A stretch of DNA of 64,000 nt from an uncultured Lachnospiraceae bacterium (GCA_900551115.1 URUY01000002.1:62001-126000), one strand, 5' to 3'. Positions 7,924-17,730 are shown, counted from the first letter of the stretch. Notes: generated by a model from the letters alone, not told the origin. Numbers and translations are program-made.

Positions 7924-9306
7924 TCAGTCCGAACCTCTTCCGGTAAATACTACCCAAATTGTCTTTAACAGGATTTTGACATCCAAGGTCAGGGACCAGT
8001 TGTCAATATATTCCAAATCCAGCTTTACAACCTCATCAAAATCCTTGATATCACTTCTGCCGCTTACCTGCCATAACCCTGTCAGGCCCGGCTTCATACA
8101 CAGCCTCCTGCGGTAATACGGACTGTATTGCTCAAACTCATCCACAGTAGGGGGTCTTGTCCCAATCAGACTCATATCGCCCTTTAATACATTATAAAAC
8201 TGAGGCAGTTCGTCTATACTCGTTTTACGCAAAAATTTTCCAACCGGTGTAATTCGGGGATCATTTTTGATTTTAAACATATATCCGGTCATTTCATTCT
8301 GTTCCTGCAGCTTTTTCTTTTGCTCTTCTGCATCTACATACATGGAACGAAATTTATAAATCTTAAAGCGTCTTCCGTTTTTTCCTATCCTGACCTGGGA
8401 AAACAAAACAGGCCCTTTGGAGGTCAGCTTTATTGCTAACGCTACAAAAGGATACATAATGCCTGTTATAAGCAGACCGACAGCTCCTCCAACGATATCC
8501 ATCAGTCTTTTTATCATCCCGCGTCTGTAATCCATTTGCGACAAAGCATAGGAAACAACCACATAATCTCCAAATTTTCCTATACTGCTTTCTTTAGAAT
8601 TCCAATCAAGGACATCCAGACTGTAATGGCAGACAACTCCCATCAGTTCAAATGTGTTGACCAGTTCACGTGCTTCTTCCATCGCCATATTCCGAAGATA
8701 TATAAACACTTCATCAAAAGCCATTTGTTTCACATGGGCAATCAGGGAATCTTTTCCCTCTCCGATATTTGCAACTGCAGAAATATCATAATTCATAGGC
8801 ATGCTTTTTCTAAGCCTGTAAAGTATTTCCTCCGGCTCTTCCGCGTCCGTTACAACCAAAACACCCACACGGCTGCTTCTGCTTTTATAGTATTTTCTGA
8901 GAAAGAGTTTGGCCAGTACATGACCTGCATAAGTAAATACCATGTTGAATACAAAGGTATAACCCCATGTCAGCCTCGAAAAGTCGGCTGCCATGCTTGT
9001 AACAAACAGAAAACAGGCTGTCAGCAGAACTATGGTCACATTATACTTTAAAACAACCGTAAACTCTACCAGATACCCTCTCTGCATAACGCCTTTATTC
9101 CAGTCCAAAAGCAGACTGTACAAAACGGACATCAGCATAAAACAAAGAAAAGTACTGTAATGCAGTTCATTTGTAAAGAGACTCTGTATGGTCCCAAAAC
9201 GCAACAGCAGCGCCAGCATATATGATAAAAATAATGCTAACAAATCTATCAGAAGCATACTGTATATTTCCAATATTCTGTTTTTCTGGCTTACCTGTTT
9301 ACTCAT
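7924..9306 (-). CDS. Initiating polyprenyl-phosphate hexose-1-phosphate transferase (WbaP/EpsL-like)
   Basis: About 460 residues. The N-terminal half holds four predicted membrane helices and a degenerate nucleotide-binding-like region. The C-terminal phosphoglycosyltransferase domain has KIYKFRSM, the catalytic Asp-Glu dyad in SIDELPQFYN, LIGTRPP and GLTGLWQVSGRS. It moves a sugar-1-phosphate from a UDP-sugar to undecaprenyl phosphate, the first committed step of a glycan. ATG at 9306 is preferred because GAGG sits 6 nt upstream; the ATG at 9312 directly abuts the GAGG. This is one of three initiating enzymes in the window (others at 26986 and 59876). The long membrane form usually transfers glucose or galactose phosphate; the substrate is not provable here. 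Confidence 0.92.
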   Translation of the reverse strand: MSKQVSQKNRILEIYSMLLIDLLALFLSYMLALLLRFGTIQSLFTNELHYSTFLCFMLMSVLYSLLLDWNKGVMQRGYLVEFTVVLKYNVTIVLLTACFLFVTSMAADFSRLTWGYTFVFNMVFTYAGHVLAKLFLRKYYKSRSSRVGVLVVTDAEEPEEILYRLRKSMPMNYDISAVANIGEGKDSLIAHVKQMAFDEVFIYLRNMAMEEARELVNTFELMGVVCHYSLDVLDWNSKESSIGKFGDYVVVSYALSQMDYRRGMIKRLMDIVGGAVGLLITGIMYPFVALAIKLTSKGPVLFSQVRIGKNGRRFKIYKFRSMYVDAEEQKKKLQEQNEMTGYMFKIKNDPRITPVGKFLRKTSIDELPQFYNVLKGDMSLIGTRPPTVDEFEQYSPYYRRRLCMKPGLTGLWQVSGRSDIKDFDEVVKLDLEYIDNWSLTLDVKILLKTIWVVFTGRGSD

Positions 9307-9319
9307 ACGCATCCTCGTC

Positions 9320-10486
9320 CTAACTGCTTACCGTATTCACTTCAGGCTTCTTTTCAGCCTGCCACAACATATTTAACATAAATAGGAATAAAATATTGCG
9401 GGTAATGAATTCTCCAAAGGAAAAGACTTCTCCGAGCATCCATACTGTTCCCGTTATCAAAATCATGAGTTCTGCCCAGTCCTTTTTTTTGGCGTTCTGC
9501 AACAGCTTTACTGCCAGGAAAGCAATTATGCCAATGAATATTACTATCCCGTAATTATAATAAAGCTTGATAAAGCCCATATCTATTTGCATTTGGCTGC
9601 TTTCACTTGAAAATAAAGTTATCTGTTCCCGCGGAGAAGAGCTATGTCCTATCCCTTCTTCATAATACAGGTAATTATTTGCCCATGCATGTCCCCACAA
9701 TATCCTGCCCGACCAGAAACGGTCAATTTTTTCTAAAAGTGCTATCCTGGTTCCTGCCACAACCGTCAAAAAAGACAATAGCAGGGAACCTGCCAGCGTT
9801 AAAAAACCTGCTGTATACAGCCATTTGCATGCAGACAGCCCCCTGATTACCTTACCTAAAAGCAAAAGCCCTAAAATCCCCGTCCCCAGAATCAGATTCG
9901 TTCGGGAATCTGTAGCCATAAAAATACCGAAATTTATCATGATGGCTGCCGCCAGATGATACCATTTCAATTTTTCCCAGTAAAACCATACTGCCGTAAG
10001 AAGAAGCTGCAGCAGAACAATATGATAGGTGTTGGGATGCGTGTAACCCATGCAGTATCTGGTTTCTATCACTCCCTGCATCCGAAAATCTGCTGTCTGG
10101 CTCATCTCACCGAACCAGCCAAAGAAAGCCGCCGTTCCCACTGTTACTGTCAATATGCCTGTAAATATCAGATAAACGGCTATTATCCTTCTAAAAGAAA
10201 TAGCTTTAGCTGCAAAAATCAAAAGAACAAGTAAAAGGAAAAAATAATTTTTCACATGGAAAAAGCTTATCACGCCAACTCCCAAAAGCAATATGCATGC
10301 AGCCCATTCTGCTTTACTGTATTTTGTCAGTATAACCTTAAGTAACAGCAAAAGTATGGCAAGCTGAAACATTCGTCCCGAATAGATTACCGGGATACTC
10401 GTGGCACTTACATAGTCAACAAACAGGACCAGAATAAATGCACTGTAAAACGCCATTTTTGCTAAAATTTCTTTCTTACTGCCCAT
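9320..10486 (-). CDS. O-antigen polymerase/ligase-like membrane protein (Wzy candidate)
   Basis: 388 residues, mostly hydrophobic, with about ten to eleven predicted membrane helices and a larger loop containing the region around WSGRILWGHAW and YEEGIGHSS. This pattern matches Wzy/WaaL-type proteins, which have poor sequence conservation. It is placed between an ABC exporter and an initiating transferase. Inference: it polymerises the repeat unit of block A outside the membrane. AAGG lies 6 nt before the ATG. Three nt separate its start from the stop of the ABC gene, so they are tightly coupled. Confidence 0.7.
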   Translation of the reverse strand: MGSKKEILAKMAFYSAFILVLFVDYVSATSIPVIYSGRMFQLAILLLLLKVILTKYSKAEWAACILLLGVGVISFFHVKNYFFLLLVLLIFAAKAISFRRIIAVYLIFTGILTVTVGTAAFFGWFGEMSQTADFRMQGVIETRYCMGYTHPNTYHIVLLQLLLTAVWFYWEKLKWYHLAAAIMINFGIFMATDSRTNLILGTGILGLLLLGKVIRGLSACKWLYTAGFLTLAGSLLLSFLTVVAGTRIALLEKIDRFWSGRILWGHAWANNYLYYEEGIGHSSSPREQITLFSSESSQMQIDMGFIKLYYNYGIVIFIGIIAFLAVKLLQNAKKKDWAELMILITGTVWMLGEVFSFGEFITRNILFLFMLNMLWQAEKKPEVNTVSS

Positions 10487-10489
10487 GCT

Positions 10490-12238
10490 TTACCTTTCCC
10501 TGACAATCCTTCCGTTGTTTACCTCATAAATGATATCACACTGTTCTATAGTTCTCAAGCGGTGCGCGATAATTATCATTGTCTTTCTGCCTTTAAACTG
10601 CTCAATGGCATCCATAATTGCTGTTTCCGTATTATTATCAAGTGCAGATGTGGCTTCATCAAAGATAAGAATTTCCGGGTTGTGATACAGCGCTCTGGCT
10701 ATACCCAGCCTCTGCTTCTGTCCGCCTGAAATCCTGACTCCCTGCTCTCCGACAGCAGTGTGAATGCCTTCCGGCAATTCTCTCACAAAGCCTTCCATCT
10801 GTGCTTCCCGGAGAACCTCCCATACACGTTCTTCATCAATATCCTGCTCATTCAGTCCGAATGCAATATTCATTTTAATGCTGTCATCTGTCAGGTAGAC
10901 ACTTTGGGGAATATAACCGATATGGGAAAGCCACTCCGGCTTATGCTTTGAAATATCCGCACCGTCACATAACAGCACTCCCTCCTGAATCTCCAGCAAT
11001 CCCAATAACACATCTATGACCGTAGTCTTTCCTGCCCCTGAGGGTCCTTTTATTCCTACAGAGCTTCCTATGGGCAGTTCCATGTCAGCCAGATTAAGTA
11101 TCTTCTTTTCTGTATTGGGATATGCGAATGTAACGCCCTTTAATTCAATTTTATCTTTAATAGTAAACGGCTGCACATTTTCCCGCTTTTCTTCTGTCTT
11201 CTGTGTTCCGCCGAATACATCCTGATATCCCTTTTCCTTTACCATATTGTAAATAGTTGTAAGAGACGGCTCGTAATAAGCCAGATTTGCCAGATAGGTA
11301 TTTACCCTGCTCACACTGGGCAGCACACGGAAGGCCGCCACTGCAAAAGCAGAAATCACGGCTCCCAGCTGCACGATATCGGCCCCGTTTGACATACACA
11401 GCATTAAATACAGCAATATACCACAAATAAATACCGTTTCCAGCAAGAGCTTGGGAACAGTGCTTAATACCGCATATCTGGTATTCATTCTTGCCTGTGC
11501 ATCTGCATCTTCCCTGTAATGCTCATCAAAATAGTCTTCCCGTTGTGTAACCTTCACGATTTTAATTCCCGTCATTGACTGCAATATCCATTTTGTCAAT
11601 ACCGCTACATATCCCTGGTCTTTACGGCCTAATGCGCCGATTTGATTTTTTAATCCCTTCATTACAACCAGTGTTATCACAATGACTAAAAGCGCAATAA
11701 ACAGAGTCATCTTCCAATCTGTCACAAATAACAGTACACCGATGCACAGAATCACCAGTATTTCCGTAAGTATCTGCATTAAATTCAACAGTATGGCAAA
11801 GACATTCTGAATATCACTTCTGATTATTCTGAGTATTTCTGATACATCTGCATATAAAAAATATTCGTAAGGTCTGTTTAAATACCACTCCAGCAGTTTT
11901 GCCTGCGTTCTCGCCCTGTTATTATTGACAAATTTAGCCTGCACATAGGAAAGCAAAAGCAGATACAGATTCTTCACCACATAAATGGTCATCATGGCGC
12001 CCAGCATGAACATAAAAATTGCCTGTGTTCCATTCAGGTTAAAGTGTTCTGCAATCCACACCACATACTGTTCTTCATATATGCTTTCAGGAGACATCAT
12101 CATTTGCGCTATGGGAATAATGGCCGAAACTCCCAGCGTCTCCAGCAATGCACCGATAAAAATCATAATCGTTAAAAATATTGTTGCAATTTTCTGCCTT
12201 TTATTTAAAAAGAACAGCAATTTACGTATCAGTCCCAA
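10490..12238 (-). CDS. ABC transporter, fused permease-ATPase (PglK/MsbA-like flippase candidate)
   Basis: 582 residues. N-terminal six-helix exporter domain (about 1-320), then an ATPase domain with Walker A GPSGAGKTT, signature RISGGQKQR, Walker B ILIFDEATSALD and the switch His in IIAHRL. Half-size exporters of this type flip lipid-linked oligosaccharides (PglK) or lipids. No Wzx is present in the window, so this and its paralogue at 44021-45757 are the best candidates for moving undecaprenyl-linked glycan across the membrane. The start codon is TTG (12236-12238), chosen because GGGAGG lies 8 nt upstream; it overlaps the stop of the fucosyltransferase gene, so translation is probably coupled. 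Confidence 0.9.
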   Translation of the reverse strand: MGLIRKLLFFLNKRQKIATIFLTIMIFIGALLETLGVSAIIPIAQMMMSPESIYEEQYVVWIAEHFNLNGTQAIFMFMLGAMMTIYVVKNLYLLLLSYVQAKFVNNNRARTQAKLLEWYLNRPYEYFLYADVSEILRIIRSDIQNVFAILLNLMQILTEILVILCIGVLLFVTDWKMTLFIALLVIVITLVVMKGLKNQIGALGRKDQGYVAVLTKWILQSMTGIKIVKVTQREDYFDEHYREDADAQARMNTRYAVLSTVPKLLLETVFICGILLYLMLCMSNGADIVQLGAVISAFAVAAFRVLPSVSRVNTYLANLAYYEPSLTTIYNMVKEKGYQDVFGGTQKTEEKRENVQPFTIKDKIELKGVTFAYPNTEKKILNLADMELPIGSSVGIKGPSGAGKTTVIDVLLGLLEIQEGVLLCDGADISKHKPEWLSHIGYIPQSVYLTDDSIKMNIAFGLNEQDIDEERVWEVLREAQMEGFVRELPEGIHTAVGEQGVRISGGQKQRLGIARALYHNPEILIFDEATSALDNNTETAIMDAIEQFKGRKTMIIIAHRLRTIEQCDIIYEVNNGRIVRER

Positions 12239-13134
12239 TCCGGTATCCTCCCTGTCCTGCTAATCAAAATCCAGCCGTTTTGCCAAAGTGCCTCTGCTTC
12301 CTCCCTGCCCTGCTCTACCTGATTGTCCAAAACCTCGGGACGAATCCGAATCCTGTCATTTCTTTTATTCAGCTTTGCCGCCCATATGCTAAAAGTTGAA
12401 TTTGCACATATATTTCCTTTACACAGGCTCATTAAATACATGTCAAAGATACTGTCACGCCCTTTATTCCAATCTACTATTCTGATATTATCATCACTTA
12501 CTTTTGTTCTGATATACGTGCTGTCTTCGCAGAATATGTAGAAGACCGGATTCGTACACTGCTTTTTTACCTCCTCCATTGCTGCCTGATAATATTCCTC
12601 TGTACAGATGCCGCCAAACAGCTTTTGATTTTCCTCCAGAAGATAATCACCTAATCTCACATGAATACTTACACTCTCTTCATTTGCCATTTTGTGTACA
12701 AGTTCCGTATTCCTTGGATCGGTAACAGGCGGAAACTGTAATTTTTCCTGCAATAGCCGCTCAATCCTGCCGCTGTAACGTTCGCTGTTCCAGTAGCCCT
12801 GCAGATATCCTTCTTCCAGCTGAAATATTTCCGGCATATACTGTTTGTCTTCTATCAGCGCACGGTTATAGGAACCCCACAGCTTGTGTCTTACCTTGTC
12901 CCAAAAAGTATTTCTCTCATCCAGATATTTTAACTTTTCCTTTTCAGAACAGGCGGTATACTCCAGATTTCGGAATAAGAGCAAATCCAAGGGCCTTTTA
13001 TCCTTTATTTCTCCCTGATTTCCATAATGGGAAATGTCAAGACATGCTTCTTTTCCCATTTGAAGCAATAACTCATAAAAGGCGTACTGGAATAATTGAT
13101 TGCCCAAACCGCCCATCACTCTTACTATTAACAT
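12229..13134 (-). CDS. Alpha-1,2-fucosyltransferase-like, GT11 (second copy)
   Basis: 301 residues. GT11 motifs: MGGLGNQLFQYAF at the N-terminus, HVRLGDY (GDP-fucose binding), FCEDSTYI and CANSTFSIWAAKLN. It differs clearly from the GT11 at 3589-4443, so it is not a recent duplication and probably acts on a different acceptor. GAGGG lies 6 nt before the ATG. It ends inside the start of the ABC transporter gene. As for the other copy, the fucose donor pathway is not in the window. Confidence 0.9.
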   Translation of the reverse strand: MLIVRVMGGLGNQLFQYAFYELLLQMGKEACLDISHYGNQGEIKDKRPLDLLLFRNLEYTACSEKEKLKYLDERNTFWDKVRHKLWGSYNRALIEDKQYMPEIFQLEEGYLQGYWNSERYSGRIERLLQEKLQFPPVTDPRNTELVHKMANEESVSIHVRLGDYLLEENQKLFGGICTEEYYQAAMEEVKKQCTNPVFYIFCEDSTYIRTKVSDDNIRIVDWNKGRDSIFDMYLMSLCKGNICANSTFSIWAAKLNKRNDRIRIRPEVLDNQVEQGREEAEALWQNGWILISRTGRIPDWD

Positions 13135-13152
13135 CTTTTTCCCTCTTCCATA

Positions 13153-14139
13153 TTATTTATCAATCCGTTCCATGAGTCTTCCCACCAGATATGCCAGTTT
13201 TGCATTTACTAAAAAAATCCGTATATACAGTCTGTTATACGCAGAAACATATTCCTGCTTCAGTACTTTCCTGACTTTCTTTTTATCGCTTTTTATCAGC
13301 GCCGCCAGTCTTTTGGCATAGTCCTTCTCTTTTTTTTGTACTGACGCATTATAATACAAAATCAGTCTCTGATAAAGAAAATAGGCATATCTCTCAGAAA
13401 GGTCTTCTCGTCCAAGCTCTTCTAAATATCTCTCTTTCTCAAAAAAAATCGGTATTTCATCGCGGAAGGTAAGTTCATTGACACCTTGATACGTAATACT
13501 GTTTTCAGTAGCAATATTGTAATTATAATAAGCCTCATCTAAATATTGGCAGTCTCTGCATGCAGCATAGGTTTTCGTGGTAAACATTATATCCTCATAA
13601 TACCTGCCTTCTTCAAAGCGGATATCCGTAAGAAGCGACTTTTTATATAGTTTTCCCCACACTGCATTTAAAACCTGAAAATCCTTATAACCTCCGATAT
13701 AAAACGCAAGCGGCTCACTGCCTGCAAAATGTTTCCTTTCTCCGGTGCTATTGTCTTCCGTCTTATCTGCGTAAATATTTCTGCTGCGAAAGACAACCAG
13801 CTCAGTACTCTCGTCTGTCACTGCCCAGACCGTTTCCAAACAGGCTTCATCAATCCAGTCGTCACTATCCACAAACATCAGGTATTCCCCTTTGGCTGCC
13901 TGCATGCCTGCATTTCTTGCTGCAGACCTGCCTTTATTAGCCTGATGAAACACCTGTACCCGCTCATCCATGGATGCATACCGGTCACAGATTTCTCCGC
14001 TTTGGTCCGTAGAACCATCATCAATAAGAATAAGCTCAAGCATGCGGTATGTCTGCTTCAATACGGACTCTATACACTGCGCCAGATATTTTTCCACATT
14101 ATATACCGGAACAATCACCGAAACCAGTTTTTGCTGCAT
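13153..14139 (-). CDS. Glycosyltransferase family 2
   Basis: 328 residues. GT-A domain about 1-210: SVIVPVYNVEKYL, IDDGSTDQSG, the ARNAGM helix and the metal-binding FVDSDDW. The C-terminal 100 residues are basic and helical with no clear membrane span. Close relative of the next gene upstream and of other EpsJ/CpsJ-like capsule enzymes. AAGGAG lies 5 nt before the ATG. Starts 2 nt after the stop of the 14142 gene. Sugar specificity unknown. Confidence 0.9.
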   Translation of the reverse strand: MQQKLVSVIVPVYNVEKYLAQCIESVLKQTYRMLELILIDDGSTDQSGEICDRYASMDERVQVFHQANKGRSAARNAGMQAAKGEYLMFVDSDDWIDEACLETVWAVTDESTELVVFRSRNIYADKTEDNSTGERKHFAGSEPLAFYIGGYKDFQVLNAVWGKLYKKSLLTDIRFEEGRYYEDIMFTTKTYAACRDCQYLDEAYYNYNIATENSITYQGVNELTFRDEIPIFFEKERYLEELGREDLSERYAYFLYQRLILYYNASVQKKEKDYAKRLAALIKSDKKKVRKVLKQEYVSAYNRLYIRIFLVNAKLAYLVGRLMERIDK

Positions 14140-14141
14140 TT

Positions 14142-15116
14142 TTACTCCTTCCCTGTCACTTTATGAAAAAAAGGATATAGTTTAAAAGCCATAAAAAGGC
14201 TGACTGTTTTTGCATTACGGACCAGATACTTATTTTTAATAATTCTTAACCAGCTTTTTCTTAGTAAAGCCTCCAGTTGCTGCTTCTCTTTTTTACATAA
14301 TTTTTGCTTTTTATCTCTAATCAGCCTGGCATATGTGGAGTCTATGCATTGCACTAATGCAAAGAGCGCCTGCTCCTTTTGCTCCGGCATTTCTTTCAGT
14401 ACTTCTTCATAAATTTGGTTCATATAATAAACCGTACTCATATTTCTTGAAGTAAATTCCTTACGGGTAATACTCGTCATAACTACTCTGTAATAATATT
14501 TCTTCATACCGGTATGAACAATCTGCCTGACACTCTTTATAATCTGATAAATGCACGGAATATCTTCTGAAGGAAGGTTTTCCGATGGAAACCGGTTGTT
14601 TTTAAACAGCTCTGCCTTAAACAGCTTATCGCAGGCAGAATATGTCATTCCGCTATTCAGAAACAGACTGTTTATTGCTTCCAGGCTTGTAAACACCGTC
14701 TCTTTTTCAATGCCGCCTTCCTTCTGTATCTGAAATCCGTTTCCGTCATCTACTACCCTGTTCCAGCCGCAGCAGGCTATATCGCTGCCCGTTCTTAAAA
14801 GCGCCTGTAAAAGCACAGCATACATATCCTTTTCTATATAATCATCTGAATCTATAAAACCGACATATTCCCCGGTCATTACCTCCAATCCGGCATTTCT
14901 GGCAGAGACAAGTCCGCCGTTTTCTTTATGAACTGCTTTCACATTAGAATACCTTTGGGCATACTCATCACAGATTTTCCCCGAACCGTCCGTCGAACCG
15001 TCATCAATAAGAATTATCTCTGATTTTATGCCCGTCTGCCCGCAGATACTGTCTACACACTCCCTAAGGTATTTCTCTACATTGTATACCGGAACAATAA
15101 TTGAAATCAAATGCAT
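14142..15116 (-). CDS. Glycosyltransferase family 2
   Basis: 324 residues from the ATG at 15116; a GTG directly upstream at 15119 is an alternative. GT-A motifs: SIIVPVYNVEKYLREC, IDDGSTDGSG, SARNAGL and FIDSDDY (DxD equivalent, about residue 93). CGW and CDKLF follow as in capsular GT2 proteins. The lysine-rich C-terminal tail may touch the membrane. Paralogue of 13153-14139; the two probably add neighbouring sugars in the same repeat unit. The start lies within 4 nt of the SGNH gene's stop, so translation is coupled. Confidence 0.88.
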   Translation of the reverse strand: MHLISIIVPVYNVEKYLRECVDSICGQTGIKSEIILIDDGSTDGSGKICDEYAQRYSNVKAVHKENGGLVSARNAGLEVMTGEYVGFIDSDDYIEKDMYAVLLQALLRTGSDIACCGWNRVVDDGNGFQIQKEGGIEKETVFTSLEAINSLFLNSGMTYSACDKLFKAELFKNNRFPSENLPSEDIPCIYQIIKSVRQIVHTGMKKYYYRVVMTSITRKEFTSRNMSTVYYMNQIYEEVLKEMPEQKEQALFALVQCIDSTYARLIRDKKQKLCKKEKQQLEALLRKSWLRIIKNKYLVRNAKTVSLFMAFKLYPFFHKVTGKE

Positions 15117-15119
15117 CAC

Positions 15120-16160
15120 TTATTCACCATAAGAGTACTCAAGGTACGTTTCCTTTTCCCACTTTGTATGCGCTTCACGGTTTGCTTCTGTCAGGCGGTA
15201 TTCCCCTTTTTGAATCCACTGCAATATTCGGGAGCTGATTCCCGCATCGTAATGGATACTGTCTTTATAGTAATCCAGATTATTAATTAAATCCGTATTT
15301 TCATAAAAGCAGTACAATTCCACGTTGGGATAGCCTAACAGCATTTCTGCAGCAATCGCCTCTGCTTCCACCTGCGCCGATACCCTTCCCTCATCATACC
15401 ATGAATTCCAGCGTACAATACTGTAGGGCGTAAAGAAAAAGTAAAAGGTAGTATTGGGGTTTTCCTCTACAACAGAACAGATATTGTCCGCAATATTTTC
15501 TTCCACCAGCTGTTTTTCTTCTTCACTCAGCCCCGTGTCCTCTTTTGCAGCCTCCTTCTGTACATAAGTACCCATAACTGCTTCATAGCCGGTTACACCT
15601 TCCCATGCGGAATATTCATCAAAGGTAGTCGGAGGTTCTCCCTTCAGCGTCATAACGATATTGTTCAGACTTCCATGATACATACTGGATTTGTTTAACA
15701 CATAATAAACATCATTCCAAATGAAATCATCATAGAGATAGGTTGGAAAATCCTCATATCTCTGGTAATCACTTTCCTGTATTAAAAATTCTCCGTCAAG
15801 TCCCCATAAAACCTTTTCTATTTGGGGATTATAGGAGAACGCATATTGCAGATTCTGTGATATCTCCCGGTAGCTTCCGCCCGAGAAGGGCAGTTTAACA
15901 GCATTGCTTTCAAATAATTCATTAAATTCTGATGTCTTAAAGTTTTGTGTCATTGATGTACCGGTAATGATGGCATCATATTCAAAATGTCTTGCAATTC
16001 CATTATTGATGTAGCGTTCTTCATACAGCCGGTAGGACATTCCCTTAATTGGACCGTGAAAGTGAAAGTAAGGGTCTACCACTATCATAATAGCTGCAAA
16101 TGCCGCCAGACAACCTGTCAAATATAATATTGTTCTACAAAGCCATTTCTTTTCTTTCAT
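15120..16160 (-). CDS. Membrane-anchored SGNH-like protein (AlgJ/DltD-type partner of MBOAT)
   Basis: 346 residues with one N-terminal membrane helix (about 10-29) and an extracellular domain. The SGNH-fold block I appears as GTSMT (Ser69) and the C-terminal Asp-His pair as DSIHY (Asp300, His303). Such proteins work with MBOAT acyltransferases in alginate and teichoic acid acylation (AlgJ/AlgX, DltD). The MBOAT gene lies 11 nt upstream in the same operon. Inference: together they O-acylate the glycan outside the cell. Automatic annotation would probably call it hypothetical. The family link rests on motif spacing and context. Confidence 0.7.
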   Translation of the reverse strand: MKEKKWLCRTILYLTGCLAAFAAIMIVVDPYFHFHGPIKGMSYRLYEERYINNGIARHFEYDAIITGTSMTQNFKTSEFNELFESNAVKLPFSGGSYREISQNLQYAFSYNPQIEKVLWGLDGEFLIQESDYQRYEDFPTYLYDDFIWNDVYYVLNKSSMYHGSLNNIVMTLKGEPPTTFDEYSAWEGVTGYEAVMGTYVQKEAAKEDTGLSEEEKQLVEENIADNICSVVEENPNTTFYFFFTPYSIVRWNSWYDEGRVSAQVEAEAIAAEMLLGYPNVELYCFYENTDLINNLDYYKDSIHYDAGISSRILQWIQKGEYRLTEANREAHTKWEKETYLEYSYGE

Positions 16161-16171
16161 ATTTTCTACAC

Positions 16172-17632
16172 CTAAAAGTTAGAATACAGAAAAACATTGA
16201 CACTGGAAAGTGATATTATACTCCAAAACAACAAAGCCACTGCAAACATCCTCTGTTTTCTGTTATAACAGAACTTTTCCACCCGTTCCTGCGTATTTTT
16301 TGTTACAAAAACCATAAACAGGCTTCCCAGGATAAACAATACTAAGGGCAGCGCCGGTATACTGTCTGTCAATGTCCCAAATCCCAGTCTTGATAAAACC
16401 CTAAGCTCTACCAGACTATTCATGGCGTCAAGCAGAGCGCTTTCCACTGCACCATGACCCGGTACAAATATCCTGCTGAAAAAAAGTCCTGCATCACTTA
16501 ATGAATCCGACCTGAAGACTACCCATGCCGCATTCACAAACAGAAACGTAAATGCCCGTCCCACAAAAGGGACTTTTTCTATTTTGTGGTCTGTTATCCG
16601 CTCCAAAGCCAAAATCAGTCCATGCATTCCTCCCCATACAACAAAAGTCCAGTTTGCGCCATGCCATAACCCGCTCAGCAGAAACACAATCATTACATTA
16701 ATACAGGTTCTGGCACGACCTTTACGATTTCCGCCCAGAGGGATATAAACATATTTTGTAAAAAAGTGTGTCAATGTAATATGCCATCTTTTCCAAAAAT
16801 CTGAAACCGAACGTGCTTTATACGGCGAAGCAAAATTTACCGGAAGCTTTATATTAAACATCCGCGCCACGCCAATTGCCATATCGCTGTAGCCGCTGAA
16901 ATCAAAATAGAGCTGTAAAGAGTAGCATAGCATAATTCCCAAAGCACTTACCGTATGCAGCGCTCCCACATCAGCAAAACCGATTGTAACAAGCTTTGCA
17001 AATGTATCCGCAATCAATACCTTTTTTGCCAATCCCATTGCAAACAGGTAGAAGCCTCTCGCTATATTGTCATAATTGACCTTCTCATTTTCCCTGTTCT
17101 GTATTTGAGGCAGGAAATCTCGAAACAGCATAATTGGTCCGGAGCTGATTTTAGGGAAAAAAGCAATATATAATGCATACTCAAGAAAGGAATACTTCTG
17201 TGCCTCCCCCTTATAGCAATCCACCTGACAGGATATCTGCTGAAAGGTAATAAAACTGATACCCACAGGCAGCAGCAGCTTCAGCAGTGAAAGGTCACTG
17301 TCAAAAATACTGTTTATATTTTCAATAAAGAAATTACAGTACTTATAATAAAATAAAACGCCTATATTGAAAGCTATGCCCAAAAGCAAAAAAAACTTTC
17401 TTGATGCATTGGATTTTTGTTTTCCCATCCACTGCACTATCAGATAATTTACTAAAATACTCCCTGTAAGTAATAATGCATATCCCACATGCAGATATGC
17501 ATAAAACCATACAGACATTCCTAACAGCCACAGCTTTGGCAATTCATATCGGGCCGACTTCCCGCAAATAAAATACCCTATCACAGAAACCGGCAAAAAA
17601 AGCAGTATGAATATATACGAATTAAAAAGCAT
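16172..17632 (-). CDS. MBOAT family O-acyltransferase (AlgI/DltB-like)
   Basis: 486 residues, about eleven membrane helices. Diagnostic region: SGYSDMAIG, FW.RWHITL, GGNRKGRART and LSGLWHGANWTFVVWG, where the His in LWHGA is the catalytic histidine of the family. It passes an acyl group, usually acetyl, to an extracellular glycan. AAGGAG sits 5 nt before the ATG. Paired with the SGNH-like protein just downstream. The N-terminus resembles the truncated MBOAT at 1-352. Confidence 0.93.
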   Translation of the reverse strand: MLFNSYIFILLFLPVSVIGYFICGKSARYELPKLWLLGMSVWFYAYLHVGYALLLTGSILVNYLIVQWMGKQKSNASRKFFLLLGIAFNIGVLFYYKYCNFFIENINSIFDSDLSLLKLLLPVGISFITFQQISCQVDCYKGEAQKYSFLEYALYIAFFPKISSGPIMLFRDFLPQIQNRENEKVNYDNIARGFYLFAMGLAKKVLIADTFAKLVTIGFADVGALHTVSALGIMLCYSLQLYFDFSGYSDMAIGVARMFNIKLPVNFASPYKARSVSDFWKRWHITLTHFFTKYVYIPLGGNRKGRARTCINVMIVFLLSGLWHGANWTFVVWGGMHGLILALERITDHKIEKVPFVGRAFTFLFVNAAWVVFRSDSLSDAGLFFSRIFVPGHGAVESALLDAMNSLVELRVLSRLGFGTLTDSIPALPLVLFILGSLFMVFVTKNTQERVEKFCYNRKQRMFAVALLFWSIISLSSVNVFLYSNF

Positions 17633-17730
17633 CTTTTCTCCTTATCTGCCTCAGCAGCAGGTACATCGCCGCATATTTCTTCCAAATTTATCCGGCGCGT
17701 AACTGCAAGACTGATATCTATAATCCCCAT
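17581..17730 (-). other. Possible 49-codon ORF in a 139-bp intergenic gap (unlikely gene)
   Basis: The gap 17633-17771 between the GT2 and MBOAT genes is one of the longest in the array. One frame is open through it and into the MBOAT start; from the ATG at 17730 it encodes 49 residues (MGIIDISLAVTRRI...). There is no ribosome binding site and it overlaps the MBOAT gene by 52 nt. It may be chance or a gene remnant. No convincing promoter or terminator was seen in this gap. Confidence 0.15.

Noticed and set aside
8536..9051. 171-codon plus-strand open frame
   Set aside because: Antisense to the WbaP-like initiating transferase; no start signal.
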